Shown: one piece after another, positions 62,615 to 64,000 of the stretch
Layout: the number at the start of each line of letters is the position of its first letter
How positions within the stretch are numbered: position 1 is the first letter of the stretch
Source: Crotophaga sulcirostris
Taxonomy: Eukaryota; Chordata; Aves; Cuculiformes; Crotophagidae
Length of the DNA: 64,000 nt
Direction: 5' to 3'
NCBI GenBank assembly: GCA_013397455.1
Contig: VYZB01000222.1
Span: 1,374,641-1,438,640 of the forward strand
The notes under the pieces: generated by a model
Told to the model about the DNA's origin: nothing
Database searches by the model: none
What the model saw: only the letters and a program-made list of their open reading frames with translations
Made by a program: the position numbers and the translations under genes

Positions 62615-63530
62615 CCAGTAGAACGCTGCCTAGTGTTGTTGTGTCCCAAGTGCAGGACTCAACACTTGGTCTTGTTGAATGTCATCCCATTGGTTTCAGC
62701 CCATCGATCCAGCCTGTCCAGACCCCTCTGCAGAGCCTCCCTTCCTTCAAGCAGATCAACACTTCCACCCAGCCTAATGTCATCTGCAAACTTGCTAAGC
62801 GTGCACTCAATCCCCTCACCCAGATCATTGATAAAGATACTGAACAGAACTGGCCCCAGCACTGAACCCTGGGAAACACCACTGGTGATCAGCCTCCAAC
62901 TAGATTTCACTCCATTTACCACCACTCTCTGGACCCAGCCATCCAGCCAGTTTTCGACCTGGCAGAGGGTGTGCCTGTCCAGGCCAATGGCAGCCAGTTT
63001 CTCAAGCAGAACACTGTCGGAAACAGTATCAAAGGCTTCACCAGAGTCCAAGTACACCACATCCACTGCCTTTCCCTCAACCATTAAACAGGTAACCTTG
63101 TCATAAAAGGAGATCAGGTTGGTCTGGCAGGACCTGCTTTTCATAAACCCGTGTTGACTGGGCCTGATAATCTGATTGTCCTGCGTGTGCTGTGTGATAG
63201 CACTCAAGATGATCTGCTCCATGACCTTCCCTGGTACCAAGGTCAGACTGACAGGCCTGTAGCTCCCTGGATCCTCCTTCTTACCCTTCTTATAAATGGC
63301 CATAACATTTTCCGGTCTCCAGTCAAGTGGCACTTCCCCAGTCAGCCAGGACTGCTGGTAGATGATGGATAGGGCTTTGGTGAGGACCTCTGCTAGCTCC
63401 CTTAATACCCTTGGGTGGATCCCATCTGGCCCAAAGACTAAGTGTATGTCTAATTAGCTGAGCAGGTCTCTAACCAAATCCTCTTGGATTGCTGGAGCTT
63501 CACCTGCACTGTCTTCTGGTTTAGGAATAA
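62615..63530 (-). mobile_element. CR1 LINE fragment lacking its 3' end (reverse-transcriptase region)
   Basis: Minus-strand CR1 ORF2 sequence from the segment just upstream of [10 protein letters not shown] through the RT domain to VLHLGHNN. It stops near 62615 without the ORF2 C-terminus, 3' UTR or terminal repeats seen in the other CR1 copies here. Because CR1 insertions start from the 3' end, this 3'-less state implies a later deletion or rearrangement. The 5' edge near 63530 is approximate. Confidence 0.92.
62659..63453 (-). pseudogene. CR1 ORF2 reverse-transcriptase fragment (264 codons open)
   Basis: CR1 ORF2 encodes an endonuclease-reverse transcriptase that copies the element's RNA into DNA at the nick site. 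Here only the RT part remains. From just inside a TAA (plus-strand 63454-63456, in a context reading LLS-stop-LD) the frame is open to a TGA at 62659-62661. Recognisable segments in order: [10 protein letters not shown], then [11 protein letters not shown] and SYRPVSL, motif A as YLDSGEAFD (both aspartates present), [10 protein letters not shown]...FINDL, and the catalytic FADD in [10 protein letters not shown]. It ends at FNKTKC, where a relative would continue with VLHLG. The sequence after the stop still reads as CR1. No start methionine, endonuclease domain or C-terminus, so it is a dead fragment, though unusually well preserved. Plus-strand frames over it are antisense shadows. Confidence 0.9.
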
Positions 63531-64000
63531 GTATCCAGAGTTTTGGGAAAACTAGCACTGGTGCCAACTTTCAATAATCCCAAACAACTCAACCATGAAG
63601 TACAGCAATAATTTAATCACTATCTTTCCCATTCTCATTTCCTTCCACCATTTAAAAAGAGAAATCTTAGAAGTAGATGGCATAGGGGAAGGGGCAGGTT
63701 TAGACTGAATGGCTCTGAATCACTGAATACCAACAAATTCATTGAAGTGAACAGGAATTCATTGCCTTTTAGTGGTCAAGCCATTTTAGGTTAAGTATAA
63801 AACCAGGGATTTTAAAAGTAATTTTTATTCCCAATTTTAATAATTTTTCTATTTAATATTTCTTGAAGCTATTAAGGTACTCTATGACTCCCAAATCAAA
63901 CATCTCATTTTCCTTCTACAAATTATGAAATCGATGCTGAAATGAATCAATATTTTACACAGAAAATAACTGCTGAGATTAAGGCATATACAGATTCTGT
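63531..64000. other. AT-rich sequence at window end
   Basis: No gene, repeat or splice pair recognised. Confidence 0.5.

Noticed and set aside
62588..63106. 172-codon plus-strand frame
   Set aside because: Lies antisense to the CR1 reverse-transcriptase frame and is its shadow.
1..64000. tRNA, rRNA, CRISPR arrays or bacterial-type operons
   Set aside because: No B-box-like GGTTCGAATCC with a partner A box, no regularly spaced repeats with spacers, and no long gene-dense frames were seen.

Overview
The window looks like gene-poor, AT-rich nuclear DNA from a bird. A crocodilian or turtle cannot be excluded from sequence alone. The main evidence is five CR1-type LINE fragments. Four carry the CR1 3' end signature (AGATGATCT..., TCCCTTCCAA..., ending in ATTCTAT-type repeats) and one carries a long CR1 reverse-transcriptase segment. 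A sixth fragment is a much older LINE reverse-transcriptase relic. No bacterial-style operon, CRISPR array, rRNA or tRNA was recognised. Almost all open frames are short, lack good starts and look like chance or repeat-derived frames.

Layout. Positions 1-90 hold an open frame ending in TAA that reads like the C-terminus of a plus-strand protein. It is followed by about 900 bp that could be 3' UTR, with AATAAA at 464 and 879. From 1013 to 1934 lies a solitary retroviral-type LTR with TGTTGTC/GACAACA ends, a TATA box, CCAAT boxes, an NRF1-like palindrome and a 5 x 33-bp tandem array. CR1 copies sit at about 3006-3512 (+), 26106-26182 (-), 31681-32223 (+), 42131-42370 (+) and 62615-63530 (-), with the old RT relic at about 15535-15810 (-). 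The last CR1 has a 264-codon uninterrupted RT frame, the best-preserved coding sequence in the window.

The rest is AT-rich single-copy-looking sequence with homopolymers, A/C-rich tracts, two G-rich tracts and several GC-richer islands of unknown nature (about 7201-7345, 10620-10930, 12300-12560, 37080-37560, 38740-39240, 45270-45720). Two segments have paired splice-like signals (23938-24080 and 57038-57158). One antisense open frame (30078-30266) carries a striking local CpG cluster. Any of these could be exons of a long gene or lncRNA, but I do not recognise a protein in them.

No undescribed gene system is demonstrable here. The strongest leads are the LTR's internal architecture, the nested hairpin at 21867-21933, the interleaved inverted repeats at 49153-49185, and the exon candidates. 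All statements come from reading the sequence; no database search was run.
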